A stretch of 64,000 nt of DNA from Streptomyces sp. Alt3 (GCF_030719215.1 NZ_CP120983.1:2976001-3040000), one strand, 5' to 3'; counted from the first letter of the stretch, positions 42,399 through 51,254 are shown. Numbers and translations are program-made. Notes: a model not told the origin generated them from the sequence alone.

Positions 42399-42679
42399 CC
42401 GACGACGCGGCCCCTCCCCCCGGCCGGACACCCCGGCGCGGCCCCTCCCGCAAGCAGATGCTGCTGCGGCTGGATCCCGCGGTGCACGACGCGCTGGCCC
42501 GGTGGGCCTCGGACGAGCTGCGCAGCGCGAACGCGCAGATCGAGTTCCTGCTGCGGCGGGCCCTCGCGGAGGCGGGCCGGCTCCCGGGAGGGGCGGCGCC
42601 GATCGCCCGCAGGGGCCGGCCACCGAAGGCCCCGCCGAAACCGCCGGGGCCGCCGGAACCGACCGATTCCGCGGAGTGA
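42395..42679 (+). CDS. Arc-type ribbon-helix-helix small protein
   Basis: 94 aa. The core SRKQMLLRLDPAVHDALARW, ASDELRSANAQIEFLLRRAL (about 18-58) fits an Arc/MetJ-like ribbon-helix-helix: one beta strand (KQMLLRL), two helices and the Asn/Gln turn. It is flanked by Pro/Arg-rich tails; ARRGRPPK near residue 75 resembles an AT-hook. The GTG at 42395 overlaps the SPFH stop by four bases, so it is coupled to a membrane-domain protein rather than to a toxin. It may repress its own operon, perhaps at the palindrome 41374-41389; this is inference. A strong terminator follows. Confidence 0.8.
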   Translation: MTDDAAPPPGRTPRRGPSRKQMLLRLDPAVHDALARWASDELRSANAQIEFLLRRALAEAGRLPGGAAPIARRGRPPKAPPKPPGPPEPTDSAE

Positions 42680-42684
42680 GTGTG

Positions 42685-42719
42685 GGTGGGGGGCGGGCCA
42701 CGGCGGCCCGCCCCCCACC
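42685..42719 (+). terminator. terminator after the SPFH operon
   Basis: 15-bp G/C stem (42685-42699 with 42705-42719), ACGGC loop, starting 5 bp after the stop of the ribbon-helix-helix gene. Confidence 0.8.
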
Positions 42720-42755
42720 GACGTTCCCGCGCCCGAACCCTCTATGCATGCGAGG

Positions 42756-42774
42756 TATACACACCGTGTACAGT
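42756..42774 (+). promoter_or_regulatory. PadR promoter with imperfect palindrome
   Basis: TACAC-N3-GTGTA (42758-42770) overlaps a TACAGT -10 box (42769-42774) that lies exactly 7 nt before the PadR ATG. The layout predicts a leaderless mRNA and an operator over the start point, typical of autoregulated PadR repressors. Confidence 0.6.
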
Positions 42775-42781
42775 GCGGCGC

Positions 42782-43306
42782 ATGTCAATCGGACACACCC
42801 TCCTCGGACTCCTGGAGTCCGGCCCCCGCCACGGTTACGACCTGAAGCGCACCTTCGACGAGAAGTTCGGCCACGACCGCCCCCTGCACTACGGGCAGGT
42901 CTACGCGACCATGTCCCGGCTGCTGAAGAACGGACTCGTCGAGGTCGACGGCGTCGAGTCGGACGGCGGCCCCGAACGCAAGCGGTACGCCATCACCGAC
43001 GCCGGTATCACCGATGTCGCCACCTGGCTCGCGCAGCCCGAGAAGCCGGAGCCCTACCTCCAGTCGACCCTGTACACCAAGGTCGTCCTGGCCCTGCTCA
43101 CCGGCCGCGACGCCGCCGACCTCCTGGACGCCCAGCGCTCCGAGCACCTGCGCCTGATGCGCATCCTCACCGACCGCAAGCGCCAGGGCGATCTCGCCGA
43201 CCAGCTGATCTGCGACCACGCGCTCTTCCATCTCGAAGCCGATCTGCGGTGGCTCGAACTGACCGCCGCGCGTCTCGGCCGGCTCGCCGAGGTGGTCCTC
43301 CCGTGA
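42782..43306 (+). CDS. PadR family transcriptional regulator
   Basis: 174 aa. The N-terminal winged helix (IGHTLLGLLESGPRHGYDLK, LHYGQVYATMSRLLKNGLVE, KRYAITDAG) is the PadR signature, followed by a C-terminal helical dimerisation region (about 100-170) of the Vir_act_alpha_C type. ATG 42782 is set by TACAGT 7 nt upstream. Its stop overlaps the GTG of the ABC ATPase gene (GTGA), so regulator, ATPase and permease form one unit. PadR-ABC units often export an antibiotic or lipid that the regulator senses. Confidence 0.92.
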   Translation: MSIGHTLLGLLESGPRHGYDLKRTFDEKFGHDRPLHYGQVYATMSRLLKNGLVEVDGVESDGGPERKRYAITDAGITDVATWLAQPEKPEPYLQSTLYTKVVLALLTGRDAADLLDAQRSEHLRLMRILTDRKRQGDLADQLICDHALFHLEADLRWLELTAARLGRLAEVVLP

Positions 43307-43989
43307 CTCCCGCCGGTTCCCTGCTCGCCGCCCACGACGTCCACAAGACCTACGGCTCGACCCCCGCGCTCGACGGAGCCTCGTTCTCCGTCCACCCCGG
43401 CGAGGTCGTCGCCGTCATGGGCCCGTCCGGCTCCGGCAAGTCGACCCTGCTGCACTGCCTGGCCGGGATCGTCACCCCCGACTCGGGCACCGTGACCTAC
43501 GGCGGCCGCGAGCTGTCCGCGATGTCCGACGCCGGGCGCAGCGCCCTGCGGCGCACCGACTTCGGCTTCGTCTTCCAGTTCGGCCAGCTCGTCCCCGAGC
43601 TGACCTGTGTCGAGAACGTCGCCCTGCCGCTCCGCCTCAACGGTGTCAAGCGGAAGGAGGCAGAACGCACCGCCCTGGAGTGGATGGAGCGCCTGGAGGT
43701 CGACAACGTCGCCGCCCAGCGCCCCGGCGAGGTGTCAGGCGGCCAGGGTCAGCGCGTGGCCGTGGCACGGGCCCTGGTCGCCACTCCCAAGGTCGTCTTC
43801 GCCGACGAGCCGACGGGGGCGCTGGACTCCCTCAACGGCGAGCGGGTCATGGAACTGCTCACCGAGTCCGCCCGCACCGCCGGCACCGCCGTCGTGCTCG
43901 TGACCCACGAGGCGCGCGTCGCCGCGTACTCGGACCGCGACGTCGTCGTGCGCGACGGCCGCTGCCGTGATCTGGAGTACGTCGGATGA
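43303..43989 (+). CDS. ABC transporter ATP-binding protein (MacB/LolD type)
   Basis: 228 aa. Walker A GPSGSGKST (near residue 44), Q-loop FVFQFGQLVPELTCVENVAL, signature EVSGGQGQRVAVARALV, Walker B VVFADEPTGALDS and H-loop VLVTHEARVAA are all intact. The PTGALDS sequence is typical of ATPases working with FtsX/MacB-type permeases, which here is the next gene. The GTG start overlaps the PadR stop and the gene's stop overlaps the permease ATG. Confidence 0.95.
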   Translation: MTPAGSLLAAHDVHKTYGSTPALDGASFSVHPGEVVAVMGPSGSGKSTLLHCLAGIVTPDSGTVTYGGRELSAMSDAGRSALRRTDFGFVFQFGQLVPELTCVENVALPLRLNGVKRKEAERTALEWMERLEVDNVAAQRPGEVSGGQGQRVAVARALVATPKVVFADEPTGALDSLNGERVMELLTESARTAGTAVVLVTHEARVAAYSDRDVVVRDGRCRDLEYVG

Positions 43990-46322
43990 CCTGGCTGCGT
44001 GATCTCGGCCTCGGGGTACGCTTCGCCGCCGCGGGCGGGCGGGAGGGCTGGGCGCGGACCGTGCTCACCGCCGTCGGGGTGGGGCTGGGGGTGGCTCTGC
44101 TGCTGGCCGCGGCGTCCGTACCGCATCTGCTCGACGAGCGCGCCTCTCGTGACCGGGCTCGTGACGAGGTCTCGGCGTCACGCAACGCCGTCGTCGCGAA
44201 GTCGGACAGCACCGTCCTGCGGATCAACGCGGCGACGGAGTACCGCGGCCTCCCCGTCGGGGGCTACCTGATGCGCGCGGAGGGGGCGCACCCGGTGGTC
44301 CCGCCCGGGGTCGACGCCTTCCCGGGGGCCGGTGAGATGGCGGCCTCCCCAGCCCTGCGCGAGCTGCTGGCCTCGCCCGAGGGCGCCCTCCTCAAGGAGC
44401 GGTTGCCGTACCGGATCACCTCGACGATCGCCGACACCGGTCTGCGCTCCCCCAAGGAGCTGTACTACTACGCGGGCAACGACTCGCTGACGACCGCCAC
44501 CGGCGGGCACCGGCTGGCCGGTTACGGCGACGACACCTCTGCCGATCCGCTCACCCCCGTCCTGGTCGTCCTCGTCATCCTGATCTGCGTCGTGCTGCTG
44601 TCGCCGGTCGCGATCTTCATCGCCACCGCCGTGCGGTTCGGCGGCGACCGCCGCGACCGCAGGCTCGCCGCGCTCCGGCTGGTCGGTACCGACATCCGGA
44701 CGACCCGTCGGATCGCGGCGGGCGAGGCACTGTTCGGCTCGCTGCTCGGTCTGCTGGCCGGGCTGGCGTTCTTCCTGGTGGGCCGCGGATTCGTCGGCCA
44801 TGTCGAGCTCTGGAGCCACAGCGCGTTCCCGTCCGACCTGACCCCCGCCCCCTGGCAGGCCGCGCTCATCGCCGTGGCGGTACCGCTGTCCGCCGTGCTG
44901 GTCACACTGATCGCCATGCGGGCAGTGGCCGTCGAGCCGCTGGGTGTCATGCGCAACACGGGCAGCCGCAGGCGCCGCCTCTGGTGGCGCCTGCTGGTAC
45001 CGGCCGTGGGCCTGGCCGTCCTGGGGCTGACGGGCAAGGTCGAGGAGGACCAGGCCGTCGATCCGTACCCGATCGCGGCAGGCGCCGTACTCGTCCTGTT
45101 CGGGCTCGCGCTGCTGCTGCCCTGGCTGATCGAGGCCGGTGTGAGCCGACTGCGCGGTGGTGCACCGGCCTGGCAGCTGGCGGTGCGCCGGCTCCAGCTG
45201 AACAGTGGAGCGGCGTCCCGGGCCGTCAGCGGGATCACCGTCGCCGTCGCCGGCGCGGTGGCCCTCCAGATGCTGTTCGCGGCGGTCGGCGACGAGTTCG
45301 AGTCGATGACGGGCCAGGACCCCTCGCGCGCCCAGTTCCACACCTTCTCGGAGCAGGTCACCGGGGACGCCGCCGCCCGGACCATCGAGAAGTTCCGGGC
45401 CACCGAGGGGGTGGAACGCGTCATCGGCACGGTCGAGACCTACGTGATCAAGCCGGGGACGTTCGGGGAGGACGAGGTCACGCCCACCACCTCCCTGACC
45501 GTCGGCGACTGCGCCACCCTGAAGGAGCTCGCCGAGATCAGCTCCTGCGAGGAGGGCAACACCTTCGTCGTCCACCCCCGCGGCGACAAGGAGATGAGCG
45601 ACTGGGTCGACGAGACCGCGCGCAAGGGCGAGGAGGTCGAACTCAACCCCGAATTCGGCTGGAACCCGAAGGCGAAGTCCGTGCGGTGGACCCTGCCGGC
45701 GGACGCGGCCACGGTCACGACGAGCCGCGACCCGATCGGTCAGGAGCACTCGGGCATCATGGCGACGGTCGGTGCCATCGACCCCCGCACCCTGCCGAGT
45801 GCCCAGACGATCGCGCAGATCAAGGTCGACGAGGGCGTGGAGGACGTCTCGGAGTACGTACGGAACACGGCGGCCGGGATCGACCCCGGCATGCGCGTCG
45901 CCACCCTGGCCTCGACGGAACGCGACCGCCAGTACGCCAGCGTGCAGACGGGTCTGCGGCTCGGCGCGGTGGCGACGCTGCTGCTCATCGCCGCCTCGAT
46001 GCTGATCTCCCAGCTGGAGCAGCTCCGGGAGCGCAAGCGTCTGCTGTCCGTCCTGGTCGCCTTCGGCACCAGGCGCGTCACCCTCGGCTGGTCGGTGCTC
46101 TGGCAGACCGCCCTGCCGGTGACCGCCGGCCTCCTGGTCGCGATCGCGGGCGGTCTCGGACTCGGCGCCGTCATGACCTGGATGCTGGACAAGACGGTGA
46201 CCCAGTGGTGGCTGTTCCTGCCGATGGCGGGTGCGGGCGGGGCACTGATCGTGATCGTGACCCTGCTCTCGCTGCCCCTGCTGTGGCGCCTGATGTGCCC
46301 GGACGGTCTGCGTACGGAGTGA
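43986..46322 (+). CDS. FtsX-type ABC transporter permease
   Basis: 778 aa. First helix about residues 15-40, a large extracytoplasmic region, a core of FtsX helices (about 190-215, 245-275, 295-320), helices near 335-385, a second extracytoplasmic domain (about 440-640) and three final helices (about 655-775) with the second FtsX repeat (LRERKRLLSVLVAFGTRRVT). This duplicated layout matches antimicrobial-peptide or lipoprotein mechanotransmission transporters rather than importers. The ATG overlaps the ATPase gene stop. A hairpin follows before the convergent oxyR. Confidence 0.92.
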   Translation: MTWLRDLGLGVRFAAAGGREGWARTVLTAVGVGLGVALLLAAASVPHLLDERASRDRARDEVSASRNAVVAKSDSTVLRINAATEYRGLPVGGYLMRAEGAHPVVPPGVDAFPGAGEMAASPALRELLASPEGALLKERLPYRITSTIADTGLRSPKELYYYAGNDSLTTATGGHRLAGYGDDTSADPLTPVLVVLVILICVVLLSPVAIFIATAVRFGGDRRDRRLAALRLVGTDIRTTRRIAAGEALFGSLLGLLAGLAFFLVGRGFVGHVELWSHSAFPSDLTPAPWQAALIAVAVPLSAVLVTLIAMRAVAVEPLGVMRNTGSRRRRLWWRLLVPAVGLAVLGLTGKVEEDQAVDPYPIAAGAVLVLFGLALLLPWLIEAGVSRLRGGAPAWQLAVRRLQLNSGAASRAVSGITVAVAGAVALQMLFAAVGDEFESMTGQDPSRAQFHTFSEQVTGDAAARTIEKFRATEGVERVIGTVETYVIKPGTFGEDEVTPTTSLTVGDCATLKELAEISSCEEGNTFVVHPRGDKEMSDWVDETARKGEEVELNPEFGWNPKAKSVRWTLPADAATVTTSRDPIGQEHSGIMATVGAIDPRTLPSAQTIAQIKVDEGVEDVSEYVRNTAAGIDPGMRVATLASTERDRQYASVQTGLRLGAVATLLLIAASMLISQLEQLRERKRLLSVLVAFGTRRVTLGWSVLWQTALPVTAGLLVAIAGGLGLGAVMTWMLDKTVTQWWLFLPMAGAGGALIVIVTLLSLPLLWRLMCPDGLRTE

Positions 46323-46367
46323 CACCCGAAGGGCCCGGGTGACACCCGAAGGCTCCGGATGAGACCC

Positions 46368-46403
46368 GAGGGGTGAGTGCGCCGGGGGGCGCATTCACCC
46401 CTC
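46368..46403. terminator. terminator at the permease/oxyR junction
   Basis: 16-bp stem (46368-46383 with 46388-46403; one G-T pair), GGGG loop. The right arm runs into the last codons of oxyR (stop at 46395). Just before it, three copies of a GACACCCGAAGG-like element (46321-46372) are seen. Confidence 0.7.
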
Positions 46404-47354
46404 GCCGGTCATCCGTACCGGCAGTGTCCCCATCGCACCGCGCAGTGCGGCCGCGAGCTCCTCGAACTCCTCGTGCCTCGCCGAGCCGGACCGCACGGCC
46501 AGCGCCACCCGCCGAGAGGGGGCGGGGTCCGTGAAGTACCCGGTGGACAGCGCCTCGTTGCGCCCGGTCTCGACCGTCACGGCCGTGCGCGGCAGCAGTG
46601 TCACCCCCAGCCCGCCGGCGACGAGCTGCACCAGTGTGGAGAGCCCGGCCGCGGTCGTCGTCACCGGCGCCCCCTGTGTGCGCCCGGCCTCCCGGCAGAT
46701 GTCCAGCGCCTGGTCGCGCAGGCAGTGTCCCTCGTCGAGCAGCAGCAGCGGCAGGTCCCGGAGCGTCTCGCGCGGCAGACCCGTGCGCCCGGCGAGAGAG
46801 TGTTCCTTCTCCATGACGAGCACGAAGTCCTCGTCGAACAGCGGCATCTCGGTGACTCCGGGCACCCCGAGCGGCACGGCGAGCAGCAGCAGGTCCAGCA
46901 GGCCGGCCGCGAGCCCCTCCAGCAGCGAGGAGGTCTGCTCCTCGTGGACCTGGAGGTCGAGGTCCGGGTAGCGCTCGTGGACCAGCCGCAGTACGGCCGG
47001 CAGCAGATAGGGAGCCACCGTCGGGATGACGCCGAGCCGGAGCACGCCGGTGAACGGCGCGCGGACCGCCTCCGCCTCCTCCATCAGTTCGCCCAGCGCC
47101 TCCAGCACCGCCCGGCTCCGCACCGCGAGGCGCTCCCCCGCCGGCGAGAGCAGCACCTTGCGCGTCGTACGCTCGATCAGCTGGACACCCAGTGCCACCT
47201 CCAGCGCGGACACGGCTCCGGAGAGCGCGGGCTGACTCATCCCGATTGCTGCCGCCGCATCCCGGAAGTGCAGATGTTCCGCCACGGCCGCGAAGGCCCG
47301 CAGCTGCGAGAGGCTGGGCTGCTTGACCCTAATAGCCTGATTTACATACGCCAC
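46395..47354 (-). CDS. oxyR: hydrogen-peroxide sensor OxyR (LysR family)
   Basis: 319 aa. LysR helix-turn-helix (about 14-72: PSLSQLRAFAAVAEHLHFRD, AAAAIGMSQPALSGAVSALE) and a periplasmic-binding-like effector domain. The redox pair C211 and C220 in GHCLRDQALDIC matches the disulfide-forming cysteines of E. coli OxyR (GHC...C). It is divergent from ahpC-ahpD, its classic target in Streptomyces. GTG 47354 follows GGAGGTG. Oxidised OxyR should activate ahpC across the 132-bp gap, which contains ATAG/CTAT elements (for example 47357-47360 and 47390-47393) like those of OxyR sites. Confidence 0.95.
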   Translation of the reverse strand: MAYVNQAIRVKQPSLSQLRAFAAVAEHLHFRDAAAAIGMSQPALSGAVSALEVALGVQLIERTTRKVLLSPAGERLAVRSRAVLEALGELMEEAEAVRAPFTGVLRLGVIPTVAPYLLPAVLRLVHERYPDLDLQVHEEQTSSLLEGLAAGLLDLLLLAVPLGVPGVTEMPLFDEDFVLVMEKEHSLAGRTGLPRETLRDLPLLLLDEGHCLRDQALDICREAGRTQGAPVTTTAAGLSTLVQLVAGGLGVTLLPRTAVTVETGRNEALSTGYFTDPAPSRRVALAVRSGSARHEEFEELAAALRGAMGTLPVRMTGEG

Positions 47355-47486
47355 TGATAGGCACCTCCGATCATCCCGACCGAGTGTAGCTATTTCCGTG
47401 ATCAATGCACTGTGTGCCAAGGTAAGGGCTGTCCAACCCCCAGGAACGCCCCCAAAAAGGGATTTCCTACGCAGCAAGGAGTGCGC
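47355..47486. promoter_or_regulatory. oxyR-ahpC divergent control region
   Basis: 132 bp between the two starts. ATAG at 47332-47335 (inside the oxyR start) and 47357-47360, and CTAT at 47390-47393, resemble the ATAG/CTAT elements of OxyR sites; no single perfect operator is seen. AAGGAG (47476-47481) is the ahpC ribosome site. Confidence 0.55.
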
Positions 47487-48041
47487 GTGCTCACTGTCGG
47501 TGACAAGTTCCCCGAGTTCGACCTGACCGCTTGCGTGTCGCTGGAGAGCGGCAAGGAGTTCGAGCAGATCAACCACAAGACCTACGAGGGTCAGTGGAAG
47601 ATCGTCTTCGCGTGGCCGAAGGACTTCACCTTCGTGTGCCCCACCGAGATCGCCGCCTTCGGCAAGCTGAACGACGAGTTCGCCGACCGTGACGCGCAGG
47701 TCCTGGGCTTCTCCGGCGACTCCGAGTTCGTGCACCACGCCTGGCGCAAGGACCACCCGGACCTGACCGACCTGCCCTTCCCGATGCTGGCCGACTCGAA
47801 GCACGAGCTCATGCGTGACCTCGGCATCGAGGGCGAGGACGGCTTCGCCCAGCGCGCCGTCTTCATCGTCGACCAGAACAACGAGATCCAGTTCACGATG
47901 GTGACCGCCGGTTCCGTGGGCCGTAACCCCAAGGAGGTCCTGCGGGTCCTCGACGCCCTGCAGACCGACGAGCTCTGCCCCTGCAACTGGACCAAGGGCG
48001 AGAACACCCTCGACCCGGTCGCCCTCCTCTCCGGCGAGTGA
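47487..48041 (+). CDS. ahpC: alkyl hydroperoxide reductase subunit C (peroxiredoxin)
   Basis: 184 aa 2-Cys peroxiredoxin. The peroxidatic cysteine is C51 in KDFTFVCPTEIAAF and the resolving cysteines are C164/C166 in DELCPCNWTKGE, the CxC arrangement of the actinobacterial AhpC branch that is recycled by AhpD. GTG 47487 is chosen since AAGGAG lies 5 nt upstream. ahpD follows after 12 bp. It reduces H2O2, organic peroxides and peroxynitrite. Confidence 0.97.
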   Translation: MLTVGDKFPEFDLTACVSLESGKEFEQINHKTYEGQWKIVFAWPKDFTFVCPTEIAAFGKLNDEFADRDAQVLGFSGDSEFVHHAWRKDHPDLTDLPFPMLADSKHELMRDLGIEGEDGFAQRAVFIVDQNNEIQFTMVTAGSVGRNPKEVLRVLDALQTDELCPCNWTKGENTLDPVALLSGE

Positions 48042-48053
48042 GCTGATACCCAC

Positions 48054-48590
48054 ATGGCACTCGACGAACTGAAGTCCGCCATACCGGACTTCGCCAAGGA
48101 TCTGAAGCTGAACCTCGGCTCGGTCATCGGCAACAGCGAGCTCCCCCAGCAGCAGCTGTGGGGCACCGTCCTGGCCTGCGCGATCGCCTCGCGTTCGCCG
48201 AGGGTGCTGCGCGAGCTGGAGCCGGAGGCCAAGGCCAACCTCTCCGCCGAGGCGTACACGGCTGCGAAGTCGGCAGCGGCGATCATGGCGATGAACAACG
48301 TCTTCTACCGCACCCGGCACCTGCTGTCGGACCCCGAGTACGGGAACCTCCGTGCCGGTCTGCGGATGAACGTCATCGGCAAGCCGGGCGTGGAGAAGGT
48401 CGACTTCGAGCTGTGGTCGCTCGCCGTCTCCGCGATCAACGGCTGCGGCCAGTGCCTGGACTCGCACGAGCAGGTGCTGCGCAAGGCCGGCGTCGACCGT
48501 GAGACCATCCAGGAAGCCGTCAAGATCGCTTCGGTGATCCAGGCGGTCGGCGTGACCCTCGACTCCGAGGCCGTACTCGCCGGGCAGTGA
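48054..48590 (+). CDS. ahpD: alkyl hydroperoxidase AhpD
   Basis: 178 aa, all-helical. The thioredoxin-like active site is [12 protein letters not shown] (C131, C134, with H138; E119 upstream completes the relay). It reduces AhpC, drawing electrons from lipoamide via DlaT/Lpd in mycobacteria. It is co-transcribed with ahpC (12-bp gap) under OxyR. ATG 48054. A strong terminator follows. Confidence 0.97.
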   Translation: MALDELKSAIPDFAKDLKLNLGSVIGNSELPQQQLWGTVLACAIASRSPRVLRELEPEAKANLSAEAYTAAKSAAAIMAMNNVFYRTRHLLSDPEYGNLRAGLRMNVIGKPGVEKVDFELWSLAVSAINGCGQCLDSHEQVLRKAGVDRETIQEAVKIASVIQAVGVTLDSEAVLAGQ

Positions 48591-48610
48591 CCCGCAGTAC
48601 ATTTGTACGG

Positions 48611-48650
48611 GAAGGGCCCCGTCGACGACCGACCGTCGACGGGGCCCTTC
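48611..48650 (+). terminator. terminator of ahpCD
   Basis: Perfect 17-bp inverted repeat (48611-48627 with 48634-48650), 6-nt loop, followed by TTC. It also lies 64 bp from the stop of the convergent transporter gene. Confidence 0.85.
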
Positions 48651-48713
48651 TTCATGTCCGCGTCCGGCGCGGGCCCGGTCCGGCCGCCTCCCCGGCGCCC
48701 GGACCGCCACGTC

Positions 48714-50120
48714 CTACTGCTTCGGGCCGTCCGGCGACCGGTCCGCGCGCTCGCCGCCACGATCGGCCGCGTCCCCTGCCACGGGCGCGTCCGCGGGGAC
48801 GGGCGGCTCCTTCGGCGGCAGGGCCGAGAGAGCGGTCGCGCCGTGCGGCCCCGGCCCCTGGAGCGCGACCGGGTCCTGCCCGTACGAACGCAGGTAGCCG
48901 ACCACTGTGTTGGTCACCGCGACCAGGGGCACGGCGACGACCGCACCGCCGATGCCCGCGATCATGCCGCCCGCCGCGACCGACAGCACCACGGCCAGCG
49001 GATGGACGCGGACGGCACGGCCCAGGATGAACGGCTGCAGGATGTGGCCCTCGATCTGCTGCACGGCGAGGACGACGATCAGCACCATCAGGGCGGTGAA
49101 CACGCCCTGGGTGACGAGTGCGACGACCACGGCGAGGGCGCCGGACACCACGGCGCCGACCAGCGGGATGAAGGCGAAGAGGAAGATGAAGACGGCGAGC
49201 GGGACCGCCATCGGCACGTCGAGGAAGTAGATCCCGAGCCCGATGAAGATCGCGTCGATCAGGGCGACGATCACTGTGCCCCGCACATAGGCGGTCAGCG
49301 TCCGCCAGGCGCGCGGCCCGGCGCCGGCGACACCCGGCCGGGCCTGCGAGGGCACCAGCTTGAGCACCCACTGCCAGATCCGCTTGCCGTCGTACAGCAG
49401 GAAGAGCGTCGAGAACATCGCCAGCAGCAGGCCGGTGAGGACCTCGACCATCACGGTCACGCCCTGGAGCCCGGCGGAGGTGATCTCCTCGGTGTTGGTG
49501 CCGATGGTGTCGCTGAGGTTCTTCGCGATGTCGTTGATCTGCGACTCGGTGACATGGAACGGGCTGTCCAGGAGCCAGCGCTTCAGCTCGTCGATGCCGT
49601 CACGGACCCGGTCCGACAGCGTGTCCAGGTTGTCCATCACCTGCCACACGACGAACCAGCCGACCAGGCCCATGATGACGAAGCCGAGCACGGCGGTCAC
49701 CGCGGTGGCCAGCCCGCGCGGCAGCCCGAGCCGCCTCAGGCGTACGACGGTCGGCTGGAGCAGCGCGGTGACCAGCAGGGCGGCGACGAAGGCCAGGACG
49801 ACCAGCTGGATGGCGCTGATGACGCGCATCAGGATCCAGAGCGTGCCCGCCAGGACCAGCAGCCGCCAGCCCGCCTCGGCCGCGACGCGCATCCCCCAGG
49901 GAATCGCGGACACCGGGTCGGGCCGCGCCGCCACGGAGGGGGCGTACGCGGGCGGGCGCGGCACCTGTTCGGCGGCCACCGTGGACAGCGTCGACGACGA
50001 GACGCTCACGGCGTTCTCGTCGGCTCGGCGTTCGTCCTCGGCGCGGCGTTCTTCCAGTCGCGCCCCGATCTCGGTGAGTTCGGCGCCCAGCCGACCGAGC
50101 CACCCCGGAAGTTTTGACAT
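48714..50120 (-). CDS. AI-2E family transporter (PerM-like membrane protein)
   Basis: 468 aa. A soluble head is followed by seven to eight helices from about residue 75 to 395. The family segments LVLAFVAALLVTALLQPTVV, the soluble loop, TGLLLAMFSTLFLLYDGKRI and QQIEGHILQPFILGRAVRVH are clear; the tail is Pro/Asp-rich. Family members export autoinducer-2 (TqsA) or act as Na+/H+ antiporters; the substrate here is unknown. ATG 50120 has GGGAAGGGA upstream. Single gene between terminators. Confidence 0.9.
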   Translation of the reverse strand: MSKLPGWLGRLGAELTEIGARLEERRAEDERRADENAVSVSSSTLSTVAAEQVPRPPAYAPSVAARPDPVSAIPWGMRVAAEAGWRLLVLAGTLWILMRVISAIQLVVLAFVAALLVTALLQPTVVRLRRLGLPRGLATAVTAVLGFVIMGLVGWFVVWQVMDNLDTLSDRVRDGIDELKRWLLDSPFHVTESQINDIAKNLSDTIGTNTEEITSAGLQGVTVMVEVLTGLLLAMFSTLFLLYDGKRIWQWVLKLVPSQARPGVAGAGPRAWRTLTAYVRGTVIVALIDAIFIGLGIYFLDVPMAVPLAVFIFLFAFIPLVGAVVSGALAVVVALVTQGVFTALMVLIVVLAVQQIEGHILQPFILGRAVRVHPLAVVLSVAAGGMIAGIGGAVVAVPLVAVTNTVVGYLRSYGQDPVALQGPGPHGATALSALPPKEPPVPADAPVAGDAADRGGERADRSPDGPKQ

Positions 50121-50185
50121 GGATCTTTCCCTTCCCCCGTTCGCTCCCCGCACGCCCCCGGAGATGTCCGGATCGACCGTACACG

Positions 50186-50223
50186 CGAGATGCCCCGCAC
50201 CGTGATCGGTGCGGGGCATCTCG
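50186..50223 (-). terminator. terminator of the SLT-domain gene
   Basis: 17-bp inverted repeat (50186-50202 with 50207-50223), TGAT loop, 28 bp beyond the SLT gene stop. Confidence 0.8.
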
Positions 50224-50250
50224 AGGTCGGTCGCTGAACCTCGTGGGGTT

Positions 50251-50964
50251 CTAGTACCAGTGGTTGGCCTGCCAGAAGGACCAGGCTCCGCACGGGCTGC
50301 CGTACCGGCCGTCCATGTAGCTGAGGCCCCACTTGATCTGGGTGGCCGGGTTGGTCTGCCAGTCGGCGCCGGCGGACGACATCTTGGAGCCGGGCAGCGC
50401 CTGCACGAGACCGTAGGCCCCGGACGACGGGTTGCTCGCCCGGTAGTTCCACGTCGACTCGTGGTTCACGATGTTGCTGAAGCACTGGAACTGGTCGGCA
50501 GGAATCATCTGCCGTGCCATCGCCTGGACTTCGGCCACCGTGTAGGAGCCCTGTGCCGAGAAGGAGGTGGCGTCGCGGACGGAGGACCGGCTCGCGCGCT
50601 CGGCCTCTTCCTTCTTCTTCTCCTTGGCCTCGCGCTCCGCCTCCAGCTTGTCCTCGGCCGCCTGCTTCTTCGACTTGGCGTCCTTGGCGGCCTGGATGCG
50701 GGCCGTCTCCTCGGCAGACTTCTTCGCGGCCGCGTCGGCCGCGGACGCCTGGGCGTCGGCCTGCTGCGTCAGCGAAGCGGTCTGGACCTGGGCCTGCTGG
50801 CCCGCGGGGATGTCTGCGAGCAGCGTGGTGTCGGCTGCGGCCGCCTCGAAGTTGTTGTCGTCGACAGCGGGAGTGCTGCCCGACGCAACGCCGACGACGG
50901 CGCCTACGGTGGTGACCGCGGTGGCAGATGCCACGGCGAACCCCCGGACCGAGATCCGGCTCAC
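50251..50964 (-). CDS. secreted SLT/lysozyme-like transglycosylase domain protein
   Basis: 237 aa. Signal peptide (RISVRGFAVASATAVTTVGA), then an alanine/lysine/glutamate-rich helical region (about 55-150) likely to form a coiled coil, then a compact C-terminal SLT-like domain (about 160-237) with the putative catalytic Glu in NIVNHESTWNYRASNPSSGA and YGLVQALPGSKM, QIKWGLSYMDGRYGSPCGAW. Such Streptomyces proteins cleave or remodel peptidoglycan, for example at germination. GTG 50964 is supported by GAAGGA 6 nt before it. The leader is highly folded. Close relatives carry c-di-AMP riboswitches, but none was recognisable here. Confidence 0.9.
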   Translation of the reverse strand: MSRISVRGFAVASATAVTTVGAVVGVASGSTPAVDDNNFEAAAADTTLLADIPAGQQAQVQTASLTQQADAQASAADAAAKKSAEETARIQAAKDAKSKKQAAEDKLEAEREAKEKKKEEAERASRSSVRDATSFSAQGSYTVAEVQAMARQMIPADQFQCFSNIVNHESTWNYRASNPSSGAYGLVQALPGSKMSSAGADWQTNPATQIKWGLSYMDGRYGSPCGAWSFWQANHWY

Positions 50965-51238
50965 ATGGTGTCCTTCCAGCATCGCCCGCTTAGGTGACCT
51001 CGCGGGCGCAATCGTGCCCCCTGACACTGGCCTCCCTACTGCTTGGGTCACGGGAGGCACGGGCCCGGTGGGCACTCCCTCGCGGGAGCGCCACGTGGTA
51101 CTCGCGGGCGGCATACGGACGGCGATTGTTGAGTTGTGTGGTGCGTGGCGCCTCTGGAGGTGCCCAAGTGCCGTATGCGGGGCCTGACGGAAGCAAGACT
51201 CTGCCGGAAGGACACGGCGCGTTGCAATTCTGTGTTGC

Positions 51239-51254
51239 GTGTGAAAGCTCACAC
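51239..51254. promoter_or_regulatory. Crp-like palindrome upstream of the SLT gene
   Basis: GTGTGAAAGCTCACAC: 6-bp arms, 4-nt spacer, containing GTG-N6-CAC. It is close to, but not identical with, Streptomyces Crp consensus GTG-N6-GNCAC. Confidence 0.4.
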
